DNA of 64,000 bases from Allium sativum (lineage: Eukaryota > Streptophyta > Magnoliopsida > Asparagales > Amaryllidaceae). The translations under genes and the position numbers were made by a program. Under the pieces are notes generated by a model, which was given only the letters and a program-made list of their open reading frames with translations, made no database searches and was not told where the DNA came from. This document shows positions 22,562 through 34,114 of this stretch, in pieces (the first letter of the stretch is position 1; each line of letters opens with the position of its first letter). The stretch is from positions 490,818,453 through 490,882,452 of the forward strand of contig CM060923.1 in the NCBI GenBank assembly GCA_030737875.1. The letters run 5' to 3'.

Positions 22562-23072
22562 GAAGCGATTACTCGCCGCTCAAAGCCGACAAAAGAGCTA
22601 TGCCGATAGAAGAATAAGAGATATATCCTTTGAAGTTGGCGACTATGTATATTTGAAAGTATCGCCGATGAGAGGAGTTATCCAGTTCGGTAAAACTAGA
22701 AAGTTGGCACCCAAATTCATTGGTCCGTTTCCTATTCTGGAACGGATTGGAACTCTCGCTTATAGGGTCAAACTGCCTAATTGGTTGCCTGAAATTCATG
22801 ATGTATTTCACATATCTCAACTTCGAAAGCACGTTCATGATCCAGACTTGATCGTGGAAGAAGCAGCTCAACATGACATTGAAATTACTCCAGAATTAGC
22901 TGTGAGAAGAGAGCCGCTAAAGATTATCGGCAAAGAAACCAAAGAGCTGAGGAACAAGAAAGTTCGCTTAGTCAAAGTGCAATGGAGTGGAGATCCGCGA
23001 GATTGTACTTGGGAAACTGAGGAGAGCATTAATAAGGCTTATCCTAGATGTCGAGTAGATATCTCTGATTGA
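22557..23072 (+). pseudogene. gag-pol: Integrase C-terminal domain with chromodomain-like tail
   Basis: The register returns to that of gag, so the two frameshifts cancel. Visible order: SYADRRIRDISFEVGDYVYLKV (shortened here: SYADRR and GDYVYLKV), the GPF/Y region KFIGPFPILERIGTLAYRV, VFHISQLRKHVHDP, and a final 60 residues with VRLVKVQWSGD and CTWETEE. The last part matches the layout of the chromovirus chromodomain (strands followed by W-E-E), which in this group is thought to steer integration to particular chromatin. It ends with TGA after DISD. The tail is the basis for the Tekay/Del assignment. Confidence 0.88.
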
Positions 23073-23327
23073 CTCTGGTACAAGGTACATTTACCCTACT
23101 TTGCATTACCATTTAATTCTCTACTCTATTGTTATTTTCTTTTCATAGATGTGCACTTTTAATTATATAGCCTGAATGATTTTTAAAAGGAGTATAAAAA
23201 TAGATTAGTATATTTTTGAAAGGTTAAAAACAATTGGATTGGTTGTTGTGTTGTGTGATTGTAGATTTATCAAACCACTTTCGACTTTGTTCCTTTTTGG
23301 GGACGAAAAGTTTTAAGTGGGGGAGAT
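23073..23327 (+). promoter_or_regulatory. 3' untranslated interior and polypurine tract of B
   Basis: 255 bp after gag-pol without coding potential. It ends in GTTCCTTTTTGGGGACGAAA, TTTT, AAGTGGGGGAGAT. The purine run (23315-23327) directly abuts LTR start TGTAACG and would prime plus-strand DNA synthesis. The same motif, GTTCCTTTTnGGGGACGAAA plus a purine run, occurs in A. A closely related version (AAGTGGGGGAGAA) is in D. It is missing in C. Confidence 0.88.
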
Positions 23328-26300
23328 TGTAACGACCCAGAAAATCTGAACCAATTTAAAATTTTTAAATTGGCTAAAATAATGGATTTTAAATATTTAA
23401 AATAAATATTTTCAATAATGGCGATGAAAACTGAGTTTGAATCAACAATTGAAAATGAATATAATTAATTATAATTATAAACAAGGCCTGAAAGGGCGCT
23501 GTAGTTTCAAAAATTGAATTCAAACTTTGTCGGACTGTACCGGGTGCAAAACAAAACGGATTTTAGCGAAACCAAAAACATTTAAATCTGTTAGTGGATA
23601 CCTTTCCAACGAATCTGACAAATCGAAATTTGATAGCGGGAATCAAAAGATATGTCCAGTTGAAAATTCTGAATAGTCACTATGGAATTCAGGCCCTTAA
23701 AAATGGACATTTTGCAAATGACCTCGGATTTCGACGAAACCGCTTTTGTTGGGTCCGGGATGTGAAGTTATTGCTAGGTTTCAAATTTCATAATTTTTCG
23801 AATCAATATGTGAGCGTGGAAAAGGAAAACACGTTTGACCGGTTTTAGTTGATTTTAATCGACTGGAAATTGGCCATTTTTCAAACGGTCTCAGAATTTG
23901 ACGAAACTAGTTTTGTTAGGACCGTATTGTCAATACGAAGCTAGAAAGTATTTTTCGAGAATTTTTCTAGTTAGTATGTGACCCCGGTAATTTGAAATGT
24001 ACGTTTAAAATTCAATATAGTGATTTAAATGTAAATCTAACGGAAACTTATTGTAACAGCCGAATCAACCTATGATATATATTCCATTGTGTTCGGAACG
24101 GGGGTAATACGCTATGGGCGACAGGCGGTGGGCCTCGTTTAGAGGTCGTATGAAAAGTCAACTTTATATAAAAAAAAGTAAAAAAAATTTAAATTAAATA
24201 AATAATTAAATTCCCCTTATATTCTCTCCCTCCCCTTTCCTTCTTGGTCAACCGACAGTCAAAAAAAAAAAAAAAAACCCTCGCTGCCTTCCCGCTCGTC
24301 GCCCACCACCGAAGCTCCACCCACGACCGTCGTGCCCCGCTCCACCCTCCGATCCCGCTCCTCTCCACCTCGACGCACCCGAAACCCCCCTCCCTGACCT
24401 ATTCCGCCCCCCCTGAAGCCATCGCGACGCCCCAATTCGTGAGCCCCCCCTGAAGCCACCGCCCTGACCTCCCTCCTCTCGACGAGAACGCCCCCTTCTT
24501 CAATCAAAAACAGTAAGTCTTTAATTACATTTTATTTAGAGATTTATTTTAATTTATTCAAAGTATTTATAATTAAAAGTAGAAAATGTGATTATTAACT
24601 TATGTATGTTACTTGTAAAATAATCATACTATGAAATAGCTTTTGATTCGATAAAGATTTTTTAAAATAGAAAAAGATTTGAACTTTAAAATAGAAAAAG
24701 ATTTGAACTTTAAATAGAAAAAGATTTGAACTTTAAATAGAAAAAGATTTGAACTTTAAATAGAAAAAGATTTGAACTTGGATAGAAAAGATCATATTTT
24801 AAAATAGAAAAGACGGAATTTTTATTAAGTAGAAGAAGGAAGATATGATTTTTATATTTTTAAAGTAATAAAAATATAATTTTTACATGATAGGAATATT
24901 AAAAATATAATCTTTATTTTTGAAAAGGCGAAATCTTTATTTTTGAAAAGGCGAAATCTTTATTTTTGAAAAGGCGAAATCTTTATATGAAGAATGGCGT
25001 GATAAAAATATAATGTTTATTATATGAACATCAATGTGAAAATATGACTTTTATCTGAATAACATCGTTGTGAGAAAAATTCGATTTTTATATATTTAAT
25101 AGCATAATAAAAATATGATTTTTATATATTGAATAACGAAGTAAAAATTCGATCTTTACATATGTAGTGAATACGGGCAACGAAAGCGACAAAAGGCGAG
25201 AACGGTGAAGATTTAGGCAAAGAAGAGTCGTGGGATTGAATTAGCTAATCGGTGAGAATTTCTCACTCTTCAATTTCTTTTTCTAGCTATATATATATGT
25301 GTTGAAATAAAAGTGAATTGATATAATATATATATATATATACGCCCCTCGTCCACAAACCATGGACGATATTTATTGATTGAAATTGTTGTGAAAATTG
25401 ATTGATAGTGAATGATTGTTTGGGATTGTTTGTGGTTGATTGTGGTTGAAAAATACCCATTTGTGGTTGAGAAATATTTGGTTGAAACCACATAGGATTA
25501 GTTTGTGGAAATGAAATAAATATATACATGCTGCCTGCGTGCGAACTAGATGCATGATCCCCATTGTCAAAAACCGCGAGGTTTTAAGGTAGAGCGAGGA
25601 GCCGTACTAGGGACGGTCCCGGTTTTAACTACCCTGCCGTTATGCTGCCGAAATTTTGAATAATATTCGTGTGTTTGAATTATTTTCATTTGCTTAAACT
25701 ATATTTATTCATTGAATAGAAAACCTTCATGTGTTGAATTGATATTCATTCGTTGATTAAAAATTCATGGGTTGAATGGTATTCGCGTTTTAAATATAAA
25801 AGTCACATTTTTATCTATATATAGAAACTATAGAAAACATTCATGTGTTGAATCGATGTTCATTCGTTGATTGGAAATTCATGTGTTGAATGGTATTCAT
25901 ATTTTGAAATAAATTGTTTGATAACAAAAAAAAAATCACCTTTTATCGACTATATGAACAGTGTAAAATAATCTCGTTTTAAAAGAAATTGTTTTATGAT
26001 AAAAATCCTATTTTTGTTACCTATATGAACTATATAGAAAAAAATAGTGTTTTGAAATGAATTGTTTTACAATAAAAATCACATTTTTATTGTATGCATG
26101 AATCATTGAAATGTGAAGTGTTAAAAATAACCACTTGTTCAAAATAAACTTATATGAGTTGGAATATTCATTAATTAGATAATGAAATGATTTGCACCTA
26201 TGTATGTAACATTAGAATGAATGGTGTTTTAAAACCAAATGGAAATCAAATATGAAGTTGAATAGAAAATGATAAATGATAAGAACTGTATATATATGTA

Positions 26301-28994
26301 CATGCATATTCCTTGAACAGGTTATAGCAAAGGGGCTAGAGAAGAGGAATAAAATTTTGTGCCCGACAAATAGGTACACATTTACTGTTTTGTTTGGGTG
26401 ATGATTTTATGAGCCTGTTGGCTAGCCGCTTGGCTTTTTCTTTTTCTTTTTGAGATTAGAAGGACCGGGAAAGCTATTTGCGATTTCCCGATGCTCCCGG
26501 TGCAGGGGAGGTTATGGCGAAATTTTCCAAAATTTTAAGGCGTTAGTGAAATATTTGAAGTGAAACGATATTGAAATTGTTGAATGAACTATATTTATAT
26601 AAATATATAAATATAAATAAAATTAAAACGAAACGTGGCCGTGCAGTTCGTATTTTGAAACCGTGATTTCAAACAACTGGTACGGGGAATCCGACCATTG
26701 GATTTTCCCGAAACCGCAACCGTCGGGTTCGCCTTGGAAATATCTTCCCAACGGCACCAACTTTGTAAAAATCCAACGGTTGGATTGTCTGGAATGTTTA
26801 ATTCAAATCTGAAGAAAAACAGCGCCATAAGCGATTATATTTATATATATATAAATATAATTATATATTTAATCGAATAACGACGCTGCAGTTCGTATTT
26901 TGAAATCGAAAGTTCAAACGATTGTACCGGGAGATCCGACCGTCGGATTTTCCCGAAACTGGAACCGTTGGATCCGTTTTGAAAGGACCTTTCTAATGAT
27001 GTAAATTTTGTGAAGATCCAACGGTTAGATTTTCATATATGTGTAAATCAAATCTGAAGAAAAACAGCGCCACGGCCGCTTTATGGCCCGAAGCGTCGTT
27101 TTAATAAATTGGCTATTTTAAAATAAATAAAAATAGCGATAAATCATTATAAAATATCATAAACGATATGGAATGGAAATAAACTGAATTTACTCGATTT
27201 ATGTGGCTTTTGATGGTTGAATGTGTTTGGTGTGAAAATTACATTAAAGAACACAATTGGTGTTGTCGAATAATTTAACCATTGGAATAAATTGATTTGA
27301 AATTCTAAATATACGTGAATTATTTGAAAAGGCCGAGTTAATTCCCATTTCGAATAATTGACCAACGATTGAAATTCGGAGATGAAGACGGTGGTCGAAG
27401 ACCGGAGATCTTCACCTCGTTTGGATGGTAACCGAGGTCCTGATTGGGAGGCATCCCGAAATATGGATAATGAGTGGTGATCGTCCAGACGTACGTGGTG
27501 ATCGATGGGTTTGCGAGGTATTTAGTGCCCCCGGTTTCGTTCAGACCCAGAACGGACTTGTAAATGGACTGTGTGTCTGACATTGGATTTTATTCTATGT
27601 TGATTGATCTCTATTAAATATACATCTGTTTGGCGGCGGAGAATTTATTCTTTTGCTTAACGCCCTTCTCTGAGACGCACGAGCTCAGAGGTTGTATATC
27701 GATGGACATCAGTCGCATGGCATGAATTCCCTGTGTGGCATGCTAAGATGTAGTGATCCGGGCTCCTGTTGAAAAGCAAAGCCTTGTGGTGATGATCAAA
27801 GCACCGCCTGTGTGGCGTAGCTTTGTGTATGACGTGAATTCGCGAGCCTCACACCCCGGTATGAACCTAAAACGGGAGAAGGACCTCAGGGAGGGCATGC
27901 GTTTCTTTCTAGCTAGGGTGGTGTCAGTGACCTACCAGCCCTGACATTTATATACTTTTCACCTATGTGGTTGTTGCTGTTGCGAGGCGCCTCGGTTTGA
28001 TCGGACGATCCGGGTCCGATGGAGTCATTCGTTGGCTCGTTTACGCCCCAAAGGGCGGGGAAACGTATTGTTCAGGCATTTTAATCCACATCGGTGGACC
28101 GGCCCTGACGATCCAAGGGCCCACCTATGTCTGGGTCCTGGGACACGGGCTAGAGCGTCTCGAATTCGGTAAGGACTATCTTTTGCCTTGGTTCATGATG
28201 GAAATCCAATTTCCAAATACGTGACTGTGCGGTTTTGATTGTATACCTATATATATGGCGACATAGTGGTATGGAGCATTAATGCCGTCTATGATTGATA
28301 GTTATGATTTGAAATTGTTTTCAAAACATATAGACACTAGCAATAATATCAAATGCCTTTGTTTTATTCGTATCAAGCATAATTTAGCCGTTATAAGGTA
28401 AAAACTCTATCCTCCGGTTTGCGTTGCATTGTGTGATGGGAACTGAGTCTTATAACGGTTTCATTTTTATAAAAAGCATAGCGTTGTTTAAAAGAAAGAT
28501 TTGTTTTAAAGCACTGGCAATCCAATGGAGTAAACCCGTTCCACGAAAGTGGCGTGGTCCTGTGATTGGCCAAATTATATATGTGTTGAGTAGATTTCTC
28601 ATACCAGTCCCATGACTGACTCGTAGTTTGTTTCACTCTCAAACTCGGGTGCCCCTTTTTCTACACGGGAAGCCTTGTATTCAGGTTTAGCTGGTTCTTT
28701 CTGGATAGCTGGAGCTGAAGATGGATTCTATCATTTATTTCTTTTTATGCTGTTCAGCTCCTATTGTACATATTATGTTTGTTTTCCGCTGTAGACATTC
28801 ATGCATAGCTGAACTGTATTCGTACTAAGTAAGATCCTGTATACTGTGTAACTCTGATGATTACTTTTATCCAGTATATTTTGTTGTTCATTATCCGGTG
28901 TAATTATTTAATTCTGTTCTACTATTATCTGTTTCTGTGTTATATTCCAAAGATAACCCCTCTCTCCGTCTGAACGGGATTTCGGGTCGTCTCA
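23328..28994 (+). repeat. 3' LTR of element B (5,667 bp)
   Basis: Starts TGTAACGACCC, ends GGGTCGTCTCA. Same order as the 5' LTR: tip palindrome 23351-23373, TATA 24165-24176, leader and intact donor 24513-24518, five 23-24-bp repeats 24662-24781, GTGAGAA palindrome 25252-25266, shared block 26311-26528, duplicated module about 26630-27080, triple stem-loop from 27983. The (TA)n between the two palindromes is shorter than in the 5' LTR. Confidence 0.93.
24165..24518 (+). promoter_or_regulatory. LTR promoter, C-rich leader and intact splice donor (B, 3' LTR)
   Basis: TATATAAAAAAA (24165-24176), CT-rich start region (24211-24240), GC-rich leader (24280-24500), donor ACA|GTAAGT with GT at 24513-24514. 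A short open frame, 24244-24453, rich in proline and serine, lies in the leader and does not reach the donor. Confidence 0.5.
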
Positions 28995-29441
28995 AATAGG
29001 CCTTATCTGGTTTCGGTTCTCACACCAGTCAATTGGAAATATATAGAAATCTCACTTTCGAAACTCGAAAATAAATACTGGCGATGGTGCCCCGTCACCA
29101 GAATTATCCCCGGGCACTAGAGTGCGATTCTATAACTATCCAATACATTAAAACTTCGAATATACGTTTGCAAGACATATATGCAAAAATTTTATATATT
29201 GGATTGTCCCAATTCAATATATAATAAATAATCAAATACGAATAAGTGATTTAAATTTCAAAACAAATTTTGTTTTCATTTTTAAAATATACTCTTCACA
29301 CTCGTTCTAGGATACTACTGATCCCATCTCTAACGAGTCACTCTCTTCGGATATTACTAATCCAATTTCTGATTAATTCTTTCGTTTGGTTCTAATGTGT
29401 CTTGTTCTCTGATCTTTGTAAACCAAAGCTCTGATACCAAC
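28995..29441 (-). other. Interior of element A, 5' part, with primer-binding site
   Basis: Belongs to A, not B. On the minus strand, the primer-binding site TGGTATCAGAGCTTTGGT (29439-29422) follows the LTR end by GT. The rest is non-coding and resembles C's interior 61112-61560, including TTGGTTCTCACACCAGTCAA-like sequence. Insertion of B separates it from 12305-12894. Confidence 0.85.
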
Positions 29442-30397
29442 TGTGAAAACCCGTAACTTCCCTGTGAAGGAAAGCGCGAATAGTTTGAGAACAAGCCACA
29501 ACAGAACGCAGACGGAAGAACACTTCATTGTATATTACAACAATTCCATCAGAATACAAGAATATACAGAGTATAAATGAATATTACACAGAAATATCAG
29601 AGATTTAAATTACATTTAAATACATCGCAGCGGAAATTAATACAATACACTACTAGAAGAGATATATGGATACAAAGTTTTCCGGATATCATTCCTGCTG
29701 TAAACCAGGATCCTATGAATATAAATCTGCAAAACCAAAACTACTAGCTGCCCGTGTCAAAATAAGGGCACCTAGAGTTTAGGTTAAAACAATAAACTCC
29801 AGGTCAATCATGGGACTGGTGTGAGAACTAAAACAGTTATTAATCTTTATTTTTAAAGTTAGGTAAATCAAGGGACCACGCCGTATAGCACGGAACGTGT
29901 TTCCTCCCAGGAATACCAGTGCATAAAACAACAGCGCAATGCTAAATAAAGAACAATGAAGCTATTATAAGACCCAGTTCCCATCACACAATGCAACGCA
30001 AGCCGGAGGATAGGGTTTTTACCTTATAATAGCCAAGAATGCTTGATACGTTTAAAACAAATCATTTGATACTATTATAAGTGTATAGTGTATAAAACAA
30101 CTTCAAATCATAAGTATCAATCATAGACGACATAAGCGCCCCATCCCACTATGTCGCCATACTAGGCTCTACAAATAAAACCGCAGAATCACGTATTTGG
30201 AAACTGGATTTCCATCTACGAACCGAGGCAAAAGATAGTCCTTAACCGATTCGAGACAATCTAGCCTACCATGTCTCAAGATCAGAACGCATCGACCCTT
30301 GGAGCGATAGGGCCGGTCCACCGATGTGGATTAGACGAAATCCTAAACACTGCGTCTCCCCGCCCTATGGGGCACAAATAAGCCAACAAATGACTCC

Positions 30398-30438
30398 ATC
30401 GGACCCGGATCGTTCGATCAAACCAAGGCGCCTCGCAA
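30398..30438 (-). other. Triple stem-loop block, degraded copy (A, 5' LTR)
   Basis: Stem arms ATCGGAC (30398-30404) and GTTCGAT (30412-30418) carry one mismatch, and the adjoining palindrome reads AAGGCGCCTCG. This is consistent with decay in a dead copy. Confidence 0.5.
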
Positions 30439-32325
30439 CAGCAACAACCAAATAAGCCAAACTCGTCAGGGCGTGTAAAACCACTGACGCCACTTTTAGC
30501 TAGAAAGAAACGCATGTCCTCCCTGAGGTCCGTCTCACGTTTTTGGTTCATACCGGGTGTGAAACTCGCGAAGTAAACGTTACACAAAGCTACGCCACAA
30601 AGGCCGTGCTTCGATCATCAACCACAAGACTTTGCTTTTCAACAGGAGCCTTGATCATTTGCCACTTATGCATGCCACATAGGCAATTCACTCTATGCGT
30701 TTGATATCCATCAGTATATAACCCCTGAGCTCGTACGTCTCAGAGAAGGGCGTTAAGCAAGAGAATAAATTCTCCACCGCCAAACAGATATATATTTAAT
30801 AGAAATCAATCACACAGACTAAAATCCAATGTCAGACACACAGTCCATTTACAAGTTCGCTCTGGGTCTGAACGAAACCGGAGGCACCTAGTACCCCGCA
30901 TATCCATCGATCTCCAAGTACGTCTGGACGACCACCAATTGATTCCCTCCTCTTGGGTGTACGGCCCAATCAAGATCATCAGTAACTATATAAACGACGT
31001 GAAGACCTCCGGTCTTCAACCACCGTCTTCACCTTCGACTTATCGTCGTATCAGTTATTCAGAATGGGGTAATCCCGGTCTTTTCGAATAACTCGCGTAT
31101 ATAATAAACAAGTGTTACACAAACACAACATATGCCTCATTCCAATTCATCAGTCACTAACCGTAAGTTTGCCAGAGAATAATTCCACAAATATTAACCC
31201 CGAAGGCCGAAACCAACATCAGATCAATACCCAGGAAACCATTCATCTTAGCCAACCTCCAGTTAGTTTCTAAATCTCACATTCATAGGGAAAGGTTCCC
31301 ATTAATTTTATCAAAGATAAATTCTTTAAAATTATTCTTAAATCTTCCTTTGGATGTCATTTCAATTCCAAACTAGTCGGGATTAGCGAACCACACCGAA
31401 GTAGTTATTTATTTTATTTCCCAATCCCAACCTATTCATCCCATGAAGCAAAACTGGTAATACTCCATATCTAACACCACGGCGTTATCGATAAATTCAA
31501 TTACCATTTCACGTTCAAATCTAATTAAAGATTTAACTATCGCCTGGAGCAAACCTGGTGATACTCCATTCTCGATCTTTTCAATCTAATTAAAGATTCA
31601 TTAAAACTCCACTTAGTTTTAATCTTTAACTGGGTTAAAGAATCCGTGTCATTTAAAACACGGTTCACGATAAACCCCAAAATAACATTTCAATTCAATT
31701 CCAATTAATATTATTTAATTGGTACACTTCATTAAATCTAAATTAAAAGATTTAATCTTTTCTCAACTGGGTTCAAGAACAGTGTTAATAAAGACACCAT
31801 TCACGACAAACCCAAATCACATTTGATATTAAATACAAGGCTCTGAATAGAAAATATACCGGCTTATATTCAATATCAAATTCTACGACCAACATATATC
31901 GTATTGGAAATAACAATATAAATATATCTTTCAAATTTCCATAACAATATCTGTATAATCACGAAATCCAACATCGACATAATCCAAAGACAATTTCGAT
32001 TCAAATCCATTCCAATGCAATTATTGGAAATTCTGGTTATTTTCAAAACCATTTCAAATCCAGTTTATTTATTTAAAAATAAATAGAATTATAATTCTAG
32101 TTCAAAACTAGTTCATTTCGATAAAAATCTATTTTTATCTTTTCAAATATGGAGTTTTTCATCCCAATTCTTCACAAATCATTTCTTATGATTTTACACA
32201 AATTATTGATATTTTTAATAATTTTATCAAGGCCCGTACAGTTGATTTCCATCAATGGCCATCGAACTACACTTACAGCGACCTTTTCCAAATTTACTTA
32301 CTTAAAAGAAAATAAAAGAGTAAAA

Positions 32326-32741
32326 ACTTACTTTGCTAATCGAAGAGGGGGAAGAGCGCGCTTAACGGTCGGAGGGAGGCTCTGTGGCCTGAGGGTGGCG
32401 GTGTGGGGTCGATTGGCGGGTACGGTGGTCGGAGGGGAGCTGAGGGCGGCGGCAAGTGTTGGTGTGGGCCTAGGGGCAGCGGTATTGGGTTGATTGGCGG
32501 CTAGAGCTTCGCTTTGGAGGGGTTTGGGGTTCGTACAAAGCGGAGGGGGCGGAGGAGGGCGAGAGCGAGATGGCGGAGCTCCGGCGAAGTGGCGCTTCTG
32601 ACGAGGTGGCGCGATTAACAAGAGGGGGGCGAGGGGGGAACATCTGTTTTTTTCTTTTTCTGAGCAATGAAATTGACGGGGGAAGGAAAGTAAAGGGGGA
32701 GGGGGTTTTTGTAAAAGTAATTTTATATTTTAATTTATACA
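32326..32741 (-). promoter_or_regulatory. LTR promoter, C-rich leader and splice donor (A, 5' LTR)
   Basis: In LTR sense: GTATAAATTA (32740-32731), GC-rich leader (about 32660-32335), donor GTAAGT on the minus strand (32331-32326). The leader's proline-rich frame (32328-32621, 97 codons) shares with its counterpart at 11015-11338 a C-terminal half ending LPPLRLAK, followed by a TAA that overlaps the donor. Confidence 0.5.
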
Positions 32742-33616
32742 ATTTTTTTATCCAAAAGGGTTAACTTTATGTCCGAACTCTAAACGAGGTCCAACGACTG
32801 TCCTAATTACCCCCATTCCAAACACACTGGGATATGCCACATAAGCCAGTTTGTCCGTTTCTATCAGTTTTCATCAAAATCAAAATATAACTCTATATAT
32901 TGAATTTGAACGCACGTTTCAATTTACCGAGGCCACATACTAACTCGAAAAATTTCCGAAAAATATTTTCTAGCTTCGTATTGACGATACGGTCCTAAAA
33001 AATTAGTTTCGTCGAATTCTGAGACCGTTTGAAAAATGGCTATTTTCCAATCGATTAAAATCAACTGAAACTGGTCAAACGCGTTTTCCTTTGCCACGCT
33101 CTCATATTGATTCGAAATTTTTGAAATTTGGAATCTAGCAATAACCTTACATCCCGGATCCAACAAAAGTGGTTTCGTCGAAATCCGAGGTCGTTTGCAA
33201 AATTTCCATTTTTAAGGGCCTGAATTCTATAGCGACTATTCAGAATTTTCAACTGGACATATCTTTTGATTCCCAGTATGAAATTTCGATTTTTCAGATT
33301 CGTTGGAAAGATATTCCCAATTAGATTCTACTATTTTTGGTTTCACTAAAATCTGGTTTATTTTGCACCCGGTATGTTCAATTGAAGTTTGATATCGAGT
33401 TATCGAACTACCGCGCCATTTTCATTCCCTTTTATATATATAAATAATTACTTATATTCTAACGACGATCTATATAGTATATACGTTCGAATTCTATTCA
33501 AAATAAATTTCTCGTCGTTATTATTTAAAATAATTCATTTTAAATAATCAAAATTCGCTAAAATTGCCAAAATAAATTTTTTAAATTGGCTCAGATTTCC
33601 GGGTTATTACAATAAG

Positions 33617-34114
33617 TTCATGGTTGATGAAGTCATAAGACTTTTTAAGACCCACCTTCACACAAGATTTAGCCATGCCTAATTTGCTGAAGTCATGTAG
33701 CAACTGATGAGCCAATAAGATTTTGTCTCCAATATACCTGCCTGAAATGAAAACACACTAGTTTTGGGAGTAGGTTAGAAAATGTTTAAACCTATTGCAT
33801 AGCCCTTTATAATACATATTGCAGCAGGAGAAGGGTCAATATTGTGTAATTGAAGAGGGTTTATTAGATTCGGGTACAAATATGATGAAAGTGTGGTTCA
33901 CGCCTTGGTAATTTTGCTTAGTCGAACATGTCTGTAATTGCAGCTAGTAGATCAAGCTTGACGTTTTCTCGGTGTAGTTTAAGAAACTTGGCGTTAAGAC
34001 CATCCGATTCGAGACTTGAGTCATAATGTACTGAAAATATTGCAGATCTTACTTTCTCCATTATTACTTCACGTATGAGTAATTGCTGAACTTGTGTATT
34101 AATTGTGTAGGTTG
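33617..34114 (-). pseudogene. LINE (L1-like) reverse transcriptase, N-terminal half
   Basis: Minus-strand pieces in order from 34110: IREVIMEKVRSAIFSVHYDS with ESDGLNAKFLKL, FSCCNMYYKGLCNRFKHFL, RYIGDKILLAHQLLHDF, and GMAKSCVKVGLKKSYDF. They correspond to the finger and palm start of plant LINE RTs. The first catalytic motif reads VGLKKSYD where an Asp is expected at the Gly, so activity was lost independently of the insertion. Stops and indels lie between pieces. The upstream part (endonuclease, ORF1) is absent, cut off by LTR-like DNA starting at 34115. The continuation is at 6075-4333. Confidence 0.85.

Larger units (their letters stand above)
12895..28994 (+). mobile_element. Element B: Tekay/Del-type Ty3/gypsy chromovirus retrotransposon, 16.1 kb
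   Basis: 5' LTR 12895-18596, primer-binding site 18600-18617, gag-pol 18852-23072 (broken), polypurine tract 23315-23327, 3' LTR 23328-28994. The order gag, protease, RT, RNase H, integrase, C-terminal chromodomain-like segment identifies a chromovirus. The very long LTRs and integrase tail suggest the Tekay (Del) clade. The two LTRs look about 97-98% identical in stretches I compared, so it is a young insertion relative to A and C. It lies in A's interior, in the opposite orientation to A. Confidence 0.93.
6076..33611 (-). mobile_element. Element A: non-coding giant-LTR retrotransposon containing nested element B
   Basis: Boundaries are fixed by the ATAAG duplication. In its own (-) orientation it has a 5' LTR at 33611-29442, a primer-binding site at 29439-29422, an interior of 447 + 590 bp split by element B, a polypurine tract at about 12318-12305, and a 3' LTR at 12304-6076. 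The native interior of about 1.04 kb contains no gag, protease, RT or integrase. The element must therefore have been mobilised in trans. Its LTR-to-interior ratio (about 6:1 per LTR) fits neither TRIM (short LTRs) nor typical LARD (long interior). Its LTRs are the same family as E and C, and its PPT region matches that of B. Confidence 0.9.
29442..33611 (-). repeat. 5' LTR of element A (4,170 bp, internally deleted)
   Basis: Starts (minus strand) TGTAATAACCCGG at 33611, ends GGGTTTTCACA at 29442. Compared with the other LTR it lacks the segment matching about 8946-10982, about 2.04 kb. The junction is at about 32295/32296 with only 2-4 bp of microhomology. The deletion removes the ATGATTTTT array, both conserved palindromes and the minisatellite region, but spares promoter, leader and donor. 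Confidence 0.92.
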
